Positions 1 to 8,049 are shown, numbered from the stretch's first letter. The stretch: DNA of 64,000 bases from Streptomyces sp. NBC_00370 (GCF_036084755.1 NZ_CP107968.1:7634001-7698000); one strand, 5' to 3'. Notes: a model not told the origin generated them from the letters alone. Made by a program: numbers and translations.

Positions 1-121
1 CGAGGGCGTAACAGGAGTCCGTCGGATACGCGACGAGCGCGCCCGCCCGGATGCTGTCGGCGACACCGCTGATGATGCGCCGCTGGGGGTTCTCGGGATG
101 GACGTCGAAGTACTTGGCCAT
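1..121 (-). CDS. YciO/Sua5/YrdC-family protein, 5' part only
   Basis: Reading in from 121 on the minus strand, the first 40 codons give MAKYFDVHPENPQRR, then a helix, then LVAYPTDSCYAL before the window ends. The start and the YPTDSCYAL segment match the YciO subgroup of the YrdC/Sua5 fold, whose members bind nucleotide and RNA; Sua5/YrdC itself makes threonylcarbamoyl-AMP for tRNA t6A. YciO proteins are about 205-220 residues, so about 80% of the gene lies outside the window. Whether YciO proteins share the tRNA role is not settled. The start codon lies only 9 bp from the outer end of a MITE, so its promoter region may have been altered by the insertion. Confidence 0.8.
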   Translation of the reverse strand, partial: MAKYFDVHPENPQRRIISGVADSIRAGALVAYPTDSCYAL

Positions 122-130
122 CCGGTGAGT

Positions 131-296
131 CTAGGGTCTGTCGTGCGGATCACGCCGGATCAGGGAGCGGGGGCTGGTGTCGTGGATCGCAAGGCGGAGG
201 AGGGAGGCGACGCGGAGCGTCGTCGACCGACGACAACGCCGCGAGGCGCGGCACCAGCACACGCGAGCCCGGCGTGATCCGCACGACAGACCCTAG
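131..296. mobile_element. MITE-like element, copy 1 (166 bp)
   Basis: The ends at 131-158 and 269-296 are perfect 28-bp inverted repeats beginning CTAGGGTCTGTCGTGCGGAT. There is no coding capacity. Inside are two blocks shared with the element at 57705-57875: ATCGCAAGGCGGAGGA (186-201) and CGACAACGCCGCGAGG (231-246). Between these blocks lies a small hairpin with stem GTCGTC/GACGAC (219-224, 229-234). Short length, long terminal repeats and CTAG at both tips suggest a non-autonomous element moved by an IS630/Tc1-like transposase acting in trans; no transposase gene is in this window. The right tip supplies the stop codon of the cupin gene. Confidence 0.75.
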
Positions 297-808
297 GGCG
301 TTTGCGTGCCGTTCCCGGGCAGGGCGTACAGGGCCGGGAGGTTGACGACGATCGCCTCCTGCGTGCTGCGGGCGATCACGACCACCGCCTCGTCCGCCGG
401 GTCGGGGTTCTCCTCGCGGTGCGGTACGAACGGCGGCACGAAGATGTAGTCACCGGGGGAGGTGCGCAGCCGAACCTCCTGCGGCTCGTCGCCCGAGTCG
501 TCCAGGAAGACGAACTCCGGGTGGCCCGACACCACATAGATCGCCGTCTCGGACTCGCCGTGGTGGTGGTCGGACGACGAGGTGGCTGGCGCCACATGGG
601 TCTGGCCCATCCACAGCTTCTCCGACCCCGCGGTGCTGCCGCTGACACCGGCGAACCTGCGCATGCCACCCGTCTGCGCCGTGTCGCCGTCGAGGGCGTC
701 GGCGCGGATGTGGTGCAGCCTGCTGCGCAGGGGCGCCGCGTGGTGGTCCTGGGTGTCGTGGAGGTGGGGGTGGAAACCCGCACCGGGAGTCGTCGGCGGC
801 TCGCTCAT
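293..808 (-). CDS. cupin-domain protein
   Basis: This 171-residue protein has a single cupin barrel. The metal-binding first motif is DHHHGESETAIYVVSG (about residues 80-95), and the second is GDYIFVPPFVPHRE (about 118-131), giving the usual His/His/Glu...His set. Such small cupins are dioxygenases, isomerases or sensors; the substrate cannot be told. A promoter with almost no leader lies just upstream and the gene is divergent from the Rrf2 regulator at 947, which makes that regulator a reasonable controller. The TAG stop is built from the terminal CTAG of the adjoining MITE, so the C-terminal few residues may differ from those of homologues. Confidence 0.8.
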   Translation of the reverse strand: MSEPPTTPGAGFHPHLHDTQDHHAAPLRSRLHHIRADALDGDTAQTGGMRRFAGVSGSTAGSEKLWMGQTHVAPATSSSDHHHGESETAIYVVSGHPEFVFLDDSGDEPQEVRLRTSPGDYIFVPPFVPHREENPDPADEAVVVIARSTQEAIVVNLPALYALPGNGTQTP

Positions 809-815
809 GGCCGGG

Positions 816-845
816 ACGTTAGGGCCGCCCCGGAAAGGATGTCAA
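816..845 (-). promoter_or_regulatory. promoter of the cupin gene, probably leaderless
   Basis: On the minus strand TTGACA (840-845) and TAACGT (816-821) are separated by 18 bp. The ATG at 808 follows the -10 box after 7 bp, so transcription should start at or next to the start codon. Confidence 0.6.
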
Positions 846-868
846 GAAGTGTCCTTTATCCTTCACCT

Positions 869-884
869 GCGGCAATGTTGCCGC
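869..884. promoter_or_regulatory. inverted repeat between cupin and Rrf2 genes
   Basis: GCGGCAATGTTGCCGC has perfect 7-bp arms around a 2-bp centre. It lies between the divergent cupin and Rrf2 genes, upstream of the cupin -35 box, and is a candidate operator for the Rrf2 protein. It could equally be a chance GC-rich repeat. Confidence 0.4.
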
Positions 885-946
885 AATGTAGGTCGCGGAC
901 CCGCCGACCCCTCCGCCGGCGCGGCGCTGTCGGGCATGATGTGGGT

Positions 947-1381
947 ATGCATATCTCCGCGAAGGCGGACTACGCCGCCCGGGCCCTTCTGGAGCTCGCG
1001 TGTGAGCCTGCCCGCCCGCTCACCTGCGAGGCCATCGCCTCCTCGCAGGACATTCCGTTCCGGTTCCTGAAGTCCGTGGTGGGCGAGTTGCGCAAAGCGG
1101 GCCTGGTGCGCAGCCAGCGCGGCTGCGAGGGCGGTTACTGGCTCGGCAGGCCGGCCGAGGAGATCACCCTCCTCGACGTCGTACGCGCCGTCGACGGTGA
1201 ACTCATCACGCTGCGCGGCGAGTCGCTGGCCGGGCTCGACTACCCGGGCGCCGCAGGGGCGTTGCCCGGTGTGTGGCGGCAGGTCGAGGAACAGGCGGCG
1301 GCGGTGCTCGCCGCGCTGCCGCTGGCCGCGCTGGTGCCCGCGGGCGCCGTCGCGCGGCGGCCCGGGGTCGGCGCCGCGTGA
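947..1381 (+). CDS. Rrf2-family transcriptional regulator
   Basis: The protein is 144 residues, the usual Rrf2 size. It opens with MHISAKADYAARALLELA and has the winged helix with recognition-helix segment IPFRFLKSVVGELRKAGLV, then the wing RGCEGGYWLGRP, which corresponds to the GxGGGYxL wing of the family. It lacks the three clustered cysteines that hold Fe-S in IscR/NsrR; a single Cys lies in the wing. It may therefore sense something other than iron-sulfur status. It overlaps the next gene by GTGA and is divergent from the cupin gene. The ATG at 947 starts at the conserved N-terminus; longer upstream reading is not conserved-looking. Confidence 0.85.
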   Translation: MHISAKADYAARALLELACEPARPLTCEAIASSQDIPFRFLKSVVGELRKAGLVRSQRGCEGGYWLGRPAEEITLLDVVRAVDGELITLRGESLAGLDYPGAAGALPGVWRQVEEQAAAVLAALPLAALVPAGAVARRPGVGAA

Positions 1382-2304
1382 GCGGCCCACCGGCACCGTC
1401 CGCCGTCGAGGTGGTGGAGTACACCGACCCGCTGTGCCCGTGGGCCTGGGGCTCCGAGCCCGCCTTCCGCGCGCTGCGGGCGGCGCTGGCGGGCCGGGTG
1501 CGCTGGCGGCGCGTCTACGCCATCCTCTTCGACCACGACGACGATCCGCCGCCCGATCCGGCCGCCGAGACGGCCTGGTACGCGCGGTACGTGGCGGAGG
1601 TCGCCGCGCACACCGGCGCCCCGCACGCCGTACGGCTGGACCGGGTCGCGGCCAGTTCCTGGCCGTCCTCGCTCGTCGCCAAGGCCGCCGAACGTCAGGG
1701 CGCCGACGTGGCGGAGCGGGCGCTGCGGCGGCTGCGGGAGACCGTCTTCGTGCGGGGCGAACCGGCGGACACCACCGCGCTCGCCCTGGCCGCGGCACGG
1801 GGTGTGCCCGGCCTCGACCTGCGGCGGCTGGCGGCGGACGCCGCGTCGGCCGACGTACTGGCGCAGGTCACCGCCGACCGCGCCGAGGCGCGCCGCCCGG
1901 TCCCCGAGGTGCTGGCCGTACGGGACGCTCCTGACGGTTCGCCGCATCCCGGCGGTGCGAAGGAGACCGCCGAAGGCGGCCGCCGTTACGCCCTGCCGAC
2001 GCTGGTGTTCCGCGCCCCCGCCGGATACCGGGCGGTGCCCGGACTGCGGCCCTACGACACGTACGCGGCGGCCGTCGACGGGCTCTGCCCGGGGCTGCTG
2101 AGGGCTCCCGCGCCGGCGGACCCGACGGTGGCGCTGGAGCGGTACCGCAGCCTGACCGGGCCGGAGGTCCGGCTGCTCACGGACGGCGGACGGCCGCCGC
2201 AGGACGCGGTCCGGGTGGACACCGCCAACGGGCCGCTGTGGCTGCATCCGCAGGAGGCCGCGGTGCATCCCGCGACCGCCCGCACCGGCCCCGCCGGGCA
2301 CTGA
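1378..2304 (+). CDS. DsbA/FrnE-like thioredoxin-fold protein
   Basis: Translation starts at GTG 1378, overlapping the Rrf2 stop as GTGA, giving 308 residues. After a short tail the sequence VEVVEYTDPLCPWAWGSEPAFRA matches the active-site strand and helix of the DsbA/FrnE/2-hydroxychromene-carboxylate isomerase group. The second active-site cysteine of CPWC is replaced: CPWAW leaves one Cys, so it is unlikely to be a classical dithiol oxidase and may act as a glutathione- or mycothiol-type transferase, isomerase or chaperone. No signal peptide is present, so it should be cytoplasmic. Coupling to the Rrf2 gene suggests a stress-response pair. Confidence 0.75.
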   Translation: MSGPPAPSAVEVVEYTDPLCPWAWGSEPAFRALRAALAGRVRWRRVYAILFDHDDDPPPDPAAETAWYARYVAEVAAHTGAPHAVRLDRVAASSWPSSLVAKAAERQGADVAERALRRLRETVFVRGEPADTTALALAAARGVPGLDLRRLAADAASADVLAQVTADRAEARRPVPEVLAVRDAPDGSPHPGGAKETAEGGRRYALPTLVFRAPAGYRAVPGLRPYDTYAAAVDGLCPGLLRAPAPADPTVALERYRSLTGPEVRLLTDGGRPPQDAVRVDTANGPLWLHPQEAAVHPATARTGPAGH

Positions 2305-2334
2305 GTCACCCTCAGGAGCCGTCCCGGCCAATGA

Positions 2335-2350
2335 GACACCAATTGGTGTC
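2335..2350. promoter_or_regulatory. perfect 16-bp palindrome upstream of sulfur operon promoter
   Basis: GACACCAATTGGTGTC is a perfect palindrome ending 2 bp before the -35 box at 2353. Its place suggests a binding site for a regulator of the leader peptide and the operon behind it. It matches no operator that I recognise with certainty. Confidence 0.55.
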
Positions 2351-2352
2351 CA

Positions 2353-2382
2353 TTGACAGGCGGTGACGGTCGGCGTCAGGAT
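2353..2382 (+). promoter_or_regulatory. promoter of the organosulfur operon
   Basis: TTGACA at 2353-2358 is followed after 18 bp by CAGGAT at 2377-2382. The predicted start of transcription is about 2389-2390, on the ATG of the leader peptide, so the leader may be translated without an untranslated region. AGG at 2378-2380 could alternatively serve as a ribosome site if transcription starts earlier. Confidence 0.55.
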
Positions 2383-2389
2383 GTGCACC

Positions 2390-2464
2390 ATGCTCACGAC
2401 GCACCCCGGTGTGGTGTGCCGCTACGTGGATCTGCGGCGCACTTCCAGCGCTCTCTGTCGCTGA
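2390..2464 (+). CDS. putative cysteine-responsive leader peptide
   Basis: The 24-residue peptide begins MLTTHPGVVCRYVDLRR and ends TSSALCR before TGA. The pattern R-[HY]-x-D-L-R-R-x-x-S-A-L-C-R is that of the actinobacterial putative leader peptides found ahead of sulfur-assimilation and sulfonate-uptake genes, in which Cys codons near the 3' end sense charged tRNA-Cys. Here Cys codons are the 10th and 23rd. It sits on the start of the operon transcript and about 306 bp before the binding-protein gene. An in-frame ATG at 2381 is possible but has no room for a ribosome site. The regulatory role is inferred from family and position. Confidence 0.75.
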   Translation: MLTTHPGVVCRYVDLRRTSSALCR

Positions 2465-2770
2465 CCGCCAGCCACCCACGGCCCACAGGCATCTGACCGC
2501 CCACGCGGCACCCGGCCGCCCCGCCGGACAGCCGCTCCGCGTCCGTCGCTCGCCGTCATGCTCGTGCCTCGCCGCTCGCGGCTCCCTCTTCTCCGCCTTC
2601 CGGCCCACCCCCGTGAAACCACCGACGCCTCACACTTCGAGCGCGGTGTGTCCGACGTGCAACGAAGCCGTCGCAGGCATGCCCGCGCAGTGTGATCCGG
2701 TGTCACGCGCCGGTGTGTCCAGGCCCTCGTTTCCCGGCAGCGGCCGGGACCATCAAAGAAAGCCAAAGAG
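2465..2770 (+). other. untranslated leader, possible attenuator
   Basis: About 306 bp without a gene separate the leader peptide from the ABC binding protein. I see a GC hairpin, GCCGC-tc-GCGGC (2571-2582), followed by a pyrimidine-rich stretch (TCCCTCTTCTCC), which could be a terminator in an attenuation switch. Other alternative pairings exist in the C-rich stretch before it and cannot be ranked by eye. The end, AAAGAAAGCCAAAGAG before 2771, is unusually A-rich and is the only ribosome-site candidate for the next gene. Confidence 0.4.
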
Positions 2771-4342
2771 ATGTCCGGACGACCCACGCCCCGCCGCCCA
2801 CTGGACCCGCGATCCCCCCGAGGGGCCGGCCGTCTGCGCCTCGCCGCCCTCGGGACAGCGTTCGTCGCCGCGCTCGTACCGGCCCTCAGCGCCTGCGGCG
2901 GTGACGCCGCGGGCGCCGCGGGCAACTCCACGCTCAAGTGGACCTCCTCGTACTTCCCCACCCACTGGGACCCGGTGGTCGGGGGCAGCGGCGCCCAGTT
3001 CCGTGAACTCACCCTCGTCTACGCCTCGTTGACGCGTACGGACGACACGGGCAAGGCCGTCCCCGACCTCGCCAAGAGCTGGGAGTACAACGACAAGGGC
3101 GACCAGGTCACCTTCCACCTGCGCCCCGGCCTGAAGTTCAGCGACGGTGCGCCCGTGGACGGCGCCGCCGTCAAGGCCGCCATCGAACGGGCCAAGAAGC
3201 AGAAGGACTCGGCGCTCTTCGGCGATCTGACCTCGATCAGGTCGGTCGAGGCGCGGGGTCTCGACACGATCATCAACCTGAGCCAAGTCGACTATCAGAT
3301 ACCGCAGTTGCTCGGCGAGCGGGTATTGCAGATCGCCAGCCCCAAGGCGGCGAAGTCCCCGAAGAAGCTGGACCAGGCCCCGGTCGGCGCCGGCCCCTTC
3401 ATCGTGACCCAGCTGGTGCCCGGCACGAAGGCCGTGCTGAAGAAGAACCCCGACTACTGGGACGCGAAGAACATCCACATCGACAACGTCGAGCTGACGT
3501 CGGCCCCCGACGCCTCCACCGTCGTCTCGGGACTCCAGACCGGCGTCTACAACTTCGCCGACATCGAACCCAGCCAGGCGGACGCGGCGAAGAAGGCAGG
3601 ACTGGACGTCTTCGTCCAGCCCGGCTTCAACGCGTCCAACATCAGCCTCAACGTCAACAAGGCGCCGTTCGACAACGCCAAGGTCGTCGACGCCGTCCGC
3701 TACGCGATCAACCGCAAGGAGTTCGTCGACAAGCTGACCTTCGGCTACGGAGAGGCGACCAACCAGCCCTTCCCGAAGGGCTATGTCGCCTACGACCCGC
3801 AGTCGGCGGACAACTACTCCTACGACCCGGCGAAGTCGAAGAAGCTCCTCGCCGAAGCGGGCTACCAGGCCGGTGACATCAAGCTCGACCTGGTCATCCC
3901 CGCGGAGGACCCGAGCGCCGAGATCGTCCAGTCGCAGCTCGCCAAGGTCGGGGTGACCGTCAAGATCAAGGTCGACAAGAACTGGGCCACCCCGTTCTTC
4001 GCCAAGGACCTGACGTTCTCGCTCTACGGCACCACGGGCCGTGACTCCGCCGCGCAGACCCTTACCGCCCACTTCGGTCCCAACGGCCCGCTGAACCTCA
4101 GCACCCCCTATGAGCCGGACGGTTTCGAGGCGGCCATCGCCAAGGTCCGGCAGACCCCGCTGGACGCACCGGACTACCCGAAGGTCCTCCAGGCGGCCAC
4201 CCGGGCGGGCCTGGAGAGCAAGGCGCTGGTCTTCACGTACTCGTCGCCGAACCTCATCGCCAAGAGCAAGTCGATCTCCGACCTGCCCAAGAACCCGGCC
4301 CATATCGACTGGAACGGCGTGACCATCGCCGCCGGCAACTGA
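2771..4342 (+). CDS. ABC transporter substrate-binding lipoprotein (Dpp/Opp/Nik type)
   Basis: The 523-residue protein has a basic N-terminus, a hydrophobic stretch and a lipobox LSAC with Cys at residue 42, so it is a lipid-anchored extracellular receptor. The mature part has SBP_bac_5 features: the early TLKWTSSYFPTHWDP strand, VPDLAKSWEYNDKGDQVTFHLRPGLKFSDG, and the PDYWDAKNIHIDNVEL segment. This family binds peptides, nickel chelates, glutathione and other mid-size solutes. It is the first structural gene behind the Cys leader peptide and heads a five-gene importer, so an organosulfur ligand is likely. The ribosome site is weak (AAAGAG), which fits control by the leader. Confidence 0.9.
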   Translation: MSGRPTPRRPLDPRSPRGAGRLRLAALGTAFVAALVPALSACGGDAAGAAGNSTLKWTSSYFPTHWDPVVGGSGAQFRELTLVYASLTRTDDTGKAVPDLAKSWEYNDKGDQVTFHLRPGLKFSDGAPVDGAAVKAAIERAKKQKDSALFGDLTSIRSVEARGLDTIINLSQVDYQIPQLLGERVLQIASPKAAKSPKKLDQAPVGAGPFIVTQLVPGTKAVLKKNPDYWDAKNIHIDNVELTSAPDASTVVSGLQTGVYNFADIEPSQADAAKKAGLDVFVQPGFNASNISLNVNKAPFDNAKVVDAVRYAINRKEFVDKLTFGYGEATNQPFPKGYVAYDPQSADNYSYDPAKSKKLLAEAGYQAGDIKLDLVIPAEDPSAEIVQSQLAKVGVTVKIKVDKNWATPFFAKDLTFSLYGTTGRDSAAQTLTAHFGPNGPLNLSTPYEPDGFEAAIAKVRQTPLDAPDYPKVLQAATRAGLESKALVFTYSSPNLIAKSKSISDLPKNPAHIDWNGVTIAAGN

Positions 4343-4400
4343 CCTTCCCCGTCCACACCATCGAGTGAGCCACGCCATCAAGTGAGAGGGGGGCAACCCC

Positions 4401-5429
4401 ATGACGACGACAGCGGTACAGGCCGCGCCCGCCCGGCGTCGCGGCGCCGCCGCGGCCAGGACGCGGCACACACTGGGCCGGGTCCTGGCCACCCTCGCCA
4501 GGTCGGTCGCGATCTTCGTGCCCGTCTTCCTGGTCGCGACCTTCGTGACCTTCGCACTGCGGTCGCTGAGCGGCCTCAGCCCGGCCCGGATCCAGCTGGG
4601 CGAGGAGGCGACGCCCGAGGCCGTCGCGCGGGTCGAGGCCCAATGGGGTCTCGACCGGCCGTTCCTGGTGCAGTACTGGGACTGGTTCAGCGGTGTGCTG
4701 CACGGCCAGCTGGGGTCCAGCTGGACCAACGGCGCCGACATCTCCACCCTCATCGGCCTGGGCCTCGGGGTGAGCCTGTCCGTCGCGACCTTCGCGCTGG
4801 TCATCGGCGTACTGGCCGGATTCGGGCTCGGCACCCTGGCGGCGCTGCGCCGCACCACCTGGATCGACCGGACCATCACCGGCTTCGTCACCGTCATCTC
4901 GGTGATGCCCGCCTTCGTGGTCGGCATCGTGCTCGTCGCGGTCTTCGCCGTCGGGCTCCATGTCTTCCCCGCCGCCGGTTACGTCCCCGCGCAGCAGGGG
5001 TTCGGCCCGTGGCTCGCCCACATCACCCTGCCGGCCGTCGCGCTGAGCTTCGACGTCATCGCCGACGTCGCCCGCCAGTTGCGCACGAGTCTGATCGCCG
5101 CCTACCAGGAGAACTACGTGATCGGCGCGGTGGTACGGGGGTTGAGCCCGCGGCGGATCTTCTTCCGCCATGTGCTGCGCAACGGCCTCGGTCCCGCGCT
5201 CGCCACCCTGGGGCTGAAGTTCCCCTCACTGGTGGGTGCTTCCGTCGTCACGGAGTGGATCTTCGGCCTCCAGGGCTTCGGCCGCTTCGCCAACGACTCA
5301 GCCCAGGCCGGTGACGTACCCGCCGTCCAGGGGGTGCTCGTGGTGTCGATCGTCCTGGTCGTCCTGTTCAACCTGATCGTCAACGTGGTGCTGGCGCGTG
5401 TGACGCCCGCTTCGCAGAGGGGAGTGTGA
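4401..5429 (+). CDS. ABC transporter permease (DppB type)
   Basis: The 342-residue permease has six predicted membrane segments. The cytoplasmic coupling loop reads YQENYVIGAVVRGLSPRRIFFRHVLRN, the EAA motif of binding-protein-dependent permeases, with DppB-like features such as ATFVTFALRSLSGLSPA near the N-terminus and VTEWIFGLQGFGRFA near the C-terminus. A GAGAGGGGGG ribosome site precedes ATG 4401. Only 3 bp separate its stop from the next permease gene. Together they form the channel for the solute captured by the lipoprotein encoded at 2771. Confidence 0.9.
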   Translation: MTTTAVQAAPARRRGAAAARTRHTLGRVLATLARSVAIFVPVFLVATFVTFALRSLSGLSPARIQLGEEATPEAVARVEAQWGLDRPFLVQYWDWFSGVLHGQLGSSWTNGADISTLIGLGLGVSLSVATFALVIGVLAGFGLGTLAALRRTTWIDRTITGFVTVISVMPAFVVGIVLVAVFAVGLHVFPAAGYVPAQQGFGPWLAHITLPAVALSFDVIADVARQLRTSLIAAYQENYVIGAVVRGLSPRRIFFRHVLRNGLGPALATLGLKFPSLVGASVVTEWIFGLQGFGRFANDSAQAGDVPAVQGVLVVSIVLVVLFNLIVNVVLARVTPASQRGV

Positions 5430-5432
5430 ACC

Positions 5433-6320
5433 ATGGTGCGCCGCGTTCTCGCACTCACGTCCGGCCGGATCGCTCTGGTCATCCTCGCCGTGATCGCGCT
5501 GCTCGCGATCTTCGGCCCGCTGCTCGCCCCGCACGACCCACTGGCCACCAGCGACAACACACTGGCCGCCGCCTCCGGTTCGCACTGGCTGGGCACGGAC
5601 TACCTCGGCCGTGACGTGCTGAGCCGGCTGCTCGACGGGTCCCGGGTCAGCGTCCTCGGCTCGGTCGAAGTGGCCCTGATGGCACTGGCGGTGGGCGCGA
5701 TCCCCGGCATCCTGTCGGTGTATCTCGGCAGGGTCTTCGAATGGCTCACCCTGCGGCTCGCCGACACCCTGGTCGCCCTGCCGTTCCTGCTGTTCGCCGT
5801 CGCCGTGATCGCGCTGCTCGGCAACGGCATCACCCAGGCGATGCTCGTCACCGGCGCGCTGGTGTCACCGCTGTTCTACCGGGTGTCCCGCGCCGCCACG
5901 CTCGGCGTGGCCCGCTCGCAGTACGTGGAGGCCGCGCTCATCTCGGGCGCCTCCATCCGCTGGGTGGTACGCCGCCACGTCTGGGTCAAGGTGCTGCCGC
6001 CGATCGCGGTCGCGCTCGCGCAGACCATCGGCGTCGGGTTCGTGATCGTCGCGAGCCTCACCTTCCTCGGCATCGGCGTCCAGCCGCCGGCGCCGACCTG
6101 GGGCGGTCTGCTCGCCTCCGACCTCGGCTACCTCAGCCACCAGCCGTGGGCGCCCTTCGCCCCCGCGCTGCTGATCATGATCACGGTCTGGGGCAGCAAT
6201 CTGCTGGCCGACGCGATCCGGGACGTGTCCGGCGAGTCGGGCCGCGCGCTCGTCAACAACCGCAAGGCCCGCGCCAACCGACTCGACAAGACCGACCCCG
6301 TTCCCGCCGGAGGTGCGTGA
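5433..6320 (+). CDS. ABC transporter permease (DppC type)
   Basis: This is a 295-residue DppC-like inner-membrane permease. The N-terminal segment ALLAIFGPLLAPHDPLATS and SHWLGTDYLGRDVLSRLLDGSRVS are hallmark DppC/OppC sequences. The EAA-type loop is YVEAALISGASIRWVVRRHVWVKVLPP. About six membrane segments are expected. It follows the DppB-type gene after 3 bp and its TGA overlaps the ATG of the first ATPase gene (TGATG), so the importer genes are translationally coupled. Confidence 0.9.
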   Translation: MVRRVLALTSGRIALVILAVIALLAIFGPLLAPHDPLATSDNTLAAASGSHWLGTDYLGRDVLSRLLDGSRVSVLGSVEVALMALAVGAIPGILSVYLGRVFEWLTLRLADTLVALPFLLFAVAVIALLGNGITQAMLVTGALVSPLFYRVSRAATLGVARSQYVEAALISGASIRWVVRRHVWVKVLPPIAVALAQTIGVGFVIVASLTFLGIGVQPPAPTWGGLLASDLGYLSHQPWAPFAPALLIMITVWGSNLLADAIRDVSGESGRALVNNRKARANRLDKTDPVPAGGA

Positions 6321-7210
6321 TGACGACGCTGTCCAAGAACCGCACGCAGGAGGACGTCCGGCCGCTCCCGGCGCCCGACACGGTGGAGCCGCCCGCCCCG
6401 CCGGTGCTCGCCCTGCGCGACGTACGCGTCAGCGACCACGTCAGCGACCGGGAGATCGTCCAGGGGGTGAGCTTCGAGCTGACACCCGGCAAGGCCGTCG
6501 GCATCGTCGGCGAGTCGGGCAGCGGCAAGACCATCACCTGCCGCGCCACCCTGGGCATCCTGCCGCCGCACTTCGAGGTCACCGGCGGATCGATCGCGAT
6601 CAACGGGACCGACATCGGCACCCTCACACCGCAGCAGTGGACCGCCCTGCGGGGCACCACCATCAGCGCCGTCTTCCAGGACCCGGCGTCCTACCTCAAC
6701 CCGTCCATCCGGGTGGGCGCGCAGATCGCCGAAGTCATCAGGCTCAAGAAGGGACTTACCCGCCGCGAAGCACGGCACGGCGCCGTCGAGTTGCTGCGGG
6801 CGGTCCAGCTGAGCGACCCGGAGCTGGTCAGCGGGCAGTACACGTACGAACTGTCCGGCGGCATGCTCCAGCGGGTCCTGATCGCGGCGGCCATCGCCGC
6901 CGACCCGCAGCTGCTCATCGCCGACGAGGCCACCACCGCGCTCGACGTCACCGTCCAGGCGGAGATCCTCGACCTGCTCGCCGAACTCCGCGAACGGGCG
7001 GGCCTGGCGCTCGTCGTCGTCTCCCACGACCTGGCCGTCGTCGCCCAGCTCTGCGACGAAGTCCTCGTCATGCGGCAGGGCGAGGTGGTCGAGCAGGGGC
7101 CCACCGAAGCGGTGCTGCACCACCCGCGGCACGAATACACCCGGATGCTCATCGCCGAGCACGAGCAGTACGGCCTGGACAAGTTCCTCACGGCGAAGGA
7201 GGCGTCATGA
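6320..7210 (+). CDS. ABC transporter ATPase (DppD type)
   Basis: The 296-residue nucleotide-binding subunit carries Walker A GESGSGKT (64-71), Q-loop Gln 120 in FQDPASYLNP, signature LSGGM (178-182), Walker B LLIADE (198-203) and switch His 236. The signature LSGGML in place of LSGGMR/Q and the extended C-terminus are typical of the D-type half of Dpp/Opp importers, which pair a D and an F ATPase. The ATG at 6320 overlaps the preceding TGA; the gene also overlaps the following one (ATGA at 7207-7210). Confidence 0.9.
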   Translation: MTTLSKNRTQEDVRPLPAPDTVEPPAPPVLALRDVRVSDHVSDREIVQGVSFELTPGKAVGIVGESGSGKTITCRATLGILPPHFEVTGGSIAINGTDIGTLTPQQWTALRGTTISAVFQDPASYLNPSIRVGAQIAEVIRLKKGLTRREARHGAVELLRAVQLSDPELVSGQYTYELSGGMLQRVLIAAAIAADPQLLIADEATTALDVTVQAEILDLLAELRERAGLALVVVSHDLAVVAQLCDEVLVMRQGEVVEQGPTEAVLHHPRHEYTRMLIAEHEQYGLDKFLTAKEAS

Positions 7211-8049
7211 CCGACGAACCGCGGCCCGCCGCACCGGTGCTGGACGTCACCGGACTCGACGTCCACTACGGCCTGCGCCGGCGGCGCAGGCGCGCCCTGA
7301 ACGGGGTCTCGCTCAGCGTCGCGCCCGGCGAGACCGTCGGTGTGATCGGCGAGACGGGCTCGGGCAAGTCCACCTTCGCCCGCGCGACGCTCGGCCTGGT
7401 GCGCGCCTCGGCCGGGTCGATCGTCATCGACGGCGAGGACGTCAGCGCGTACGGAAACCGCCAGTGGCGCGCCCTGCGCCGCCGCGGGGTGATCCAGTAC
7501 GTCTTCCAGGACCCGCTGCGCAGCCTCGACCCCGACCTGACCGTCGAGGACTCCCTGACCGACCCGCTGGTCGTCCAGGGCGTACAGCGCAAGGAGGCGG
7601 CCCGGCGGATCCGCGCGGTACTGGACCGGGTCCGGCTCACGGAGGAGCTGCTCGGCCGGCTGCCGGGCGAACTCTCCGGCGGACAGCGCCAGCGCGTCGC
7701 CGTGGCCCGCGCGCTGGTCACCGAACCCCGGCTGCTCATCCTCGACGAGCCGGTCAGCGCACTCGACTCCGCCAACCGCGTGCAGATCCTGGGCATCCTC
7801 AAGGAACTGCGGGCCTCCGGGGTCGCCCTGATCTTCATCTCCCACGACCTCGGGTCCGTCGCCGGTGTCGCGGACCGTATCGCGGTGCTGTACCGGGGCG
7901 AGCTGGCCGAGGTCGGCGCCGCCCGTGACGTCATCAACGAACCCCAGCACCTCTACACACGCCTGCTCGTCAGCTCGGCGCCGACCCTGCACACCGCTGC
8001 CGCCAACCGCGCCGAGCGCGAGGCCCTGCGCGCACTGCTGCACGCCTGA
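7207..8049 (+). CDS. ABC transporter ATPase (DppF type)
   Basis: The 280-residue second ATPase has Walker A GETGSGKS (48-55), Q-loop Gln 101 in FQDPLRSLDP, signature LSGGQ (156-160), Walker B LLILDE (176-181) and switch His 213. It ends in the HLYTRLLVSSAPT segment seen in DppF/OppF proteins. It starts inside the stop of the DppD-type gene. It completes the SBP-B-C-D-F order; about 50 bp then separate it from the first monooxygenase gene, with AAGGAACAGCC as ribosome site. Confidence 0.9.
   Translation: MTDEPRPAAPVLDVTGLDVHYGLRRRRRRALNGVSLSVAPGETVGVIGETGSGKSTFARATLGLVRASAGSIVIDGEDVSAYGNRQWRALRRRGVIQYVFQDPLRSLDPDLTVEDSLTDPLVVQGVQRKEAARRIRAVLDRVRLTEELLGRLPGELSGGQRQRVAVARALVTEPRLLILDEPVSALDSANRVQILGILKELRASGVALIFISHDLGSVAGVADRIAVLYRGELAEVGAARDVINEPQHLYTRLLVSSAPTLHTAAANRAEREALRALLHA

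Noticed and set aside
2753..4927. Long minus-strand open frame opposite the binding protein and first permease genes
   Set aside because: Low-complexity Arg/Val/Gly sequence without domains; the plus-strand frame encodes clear ABC proteins, and long antisense frames are usual at this GC content.
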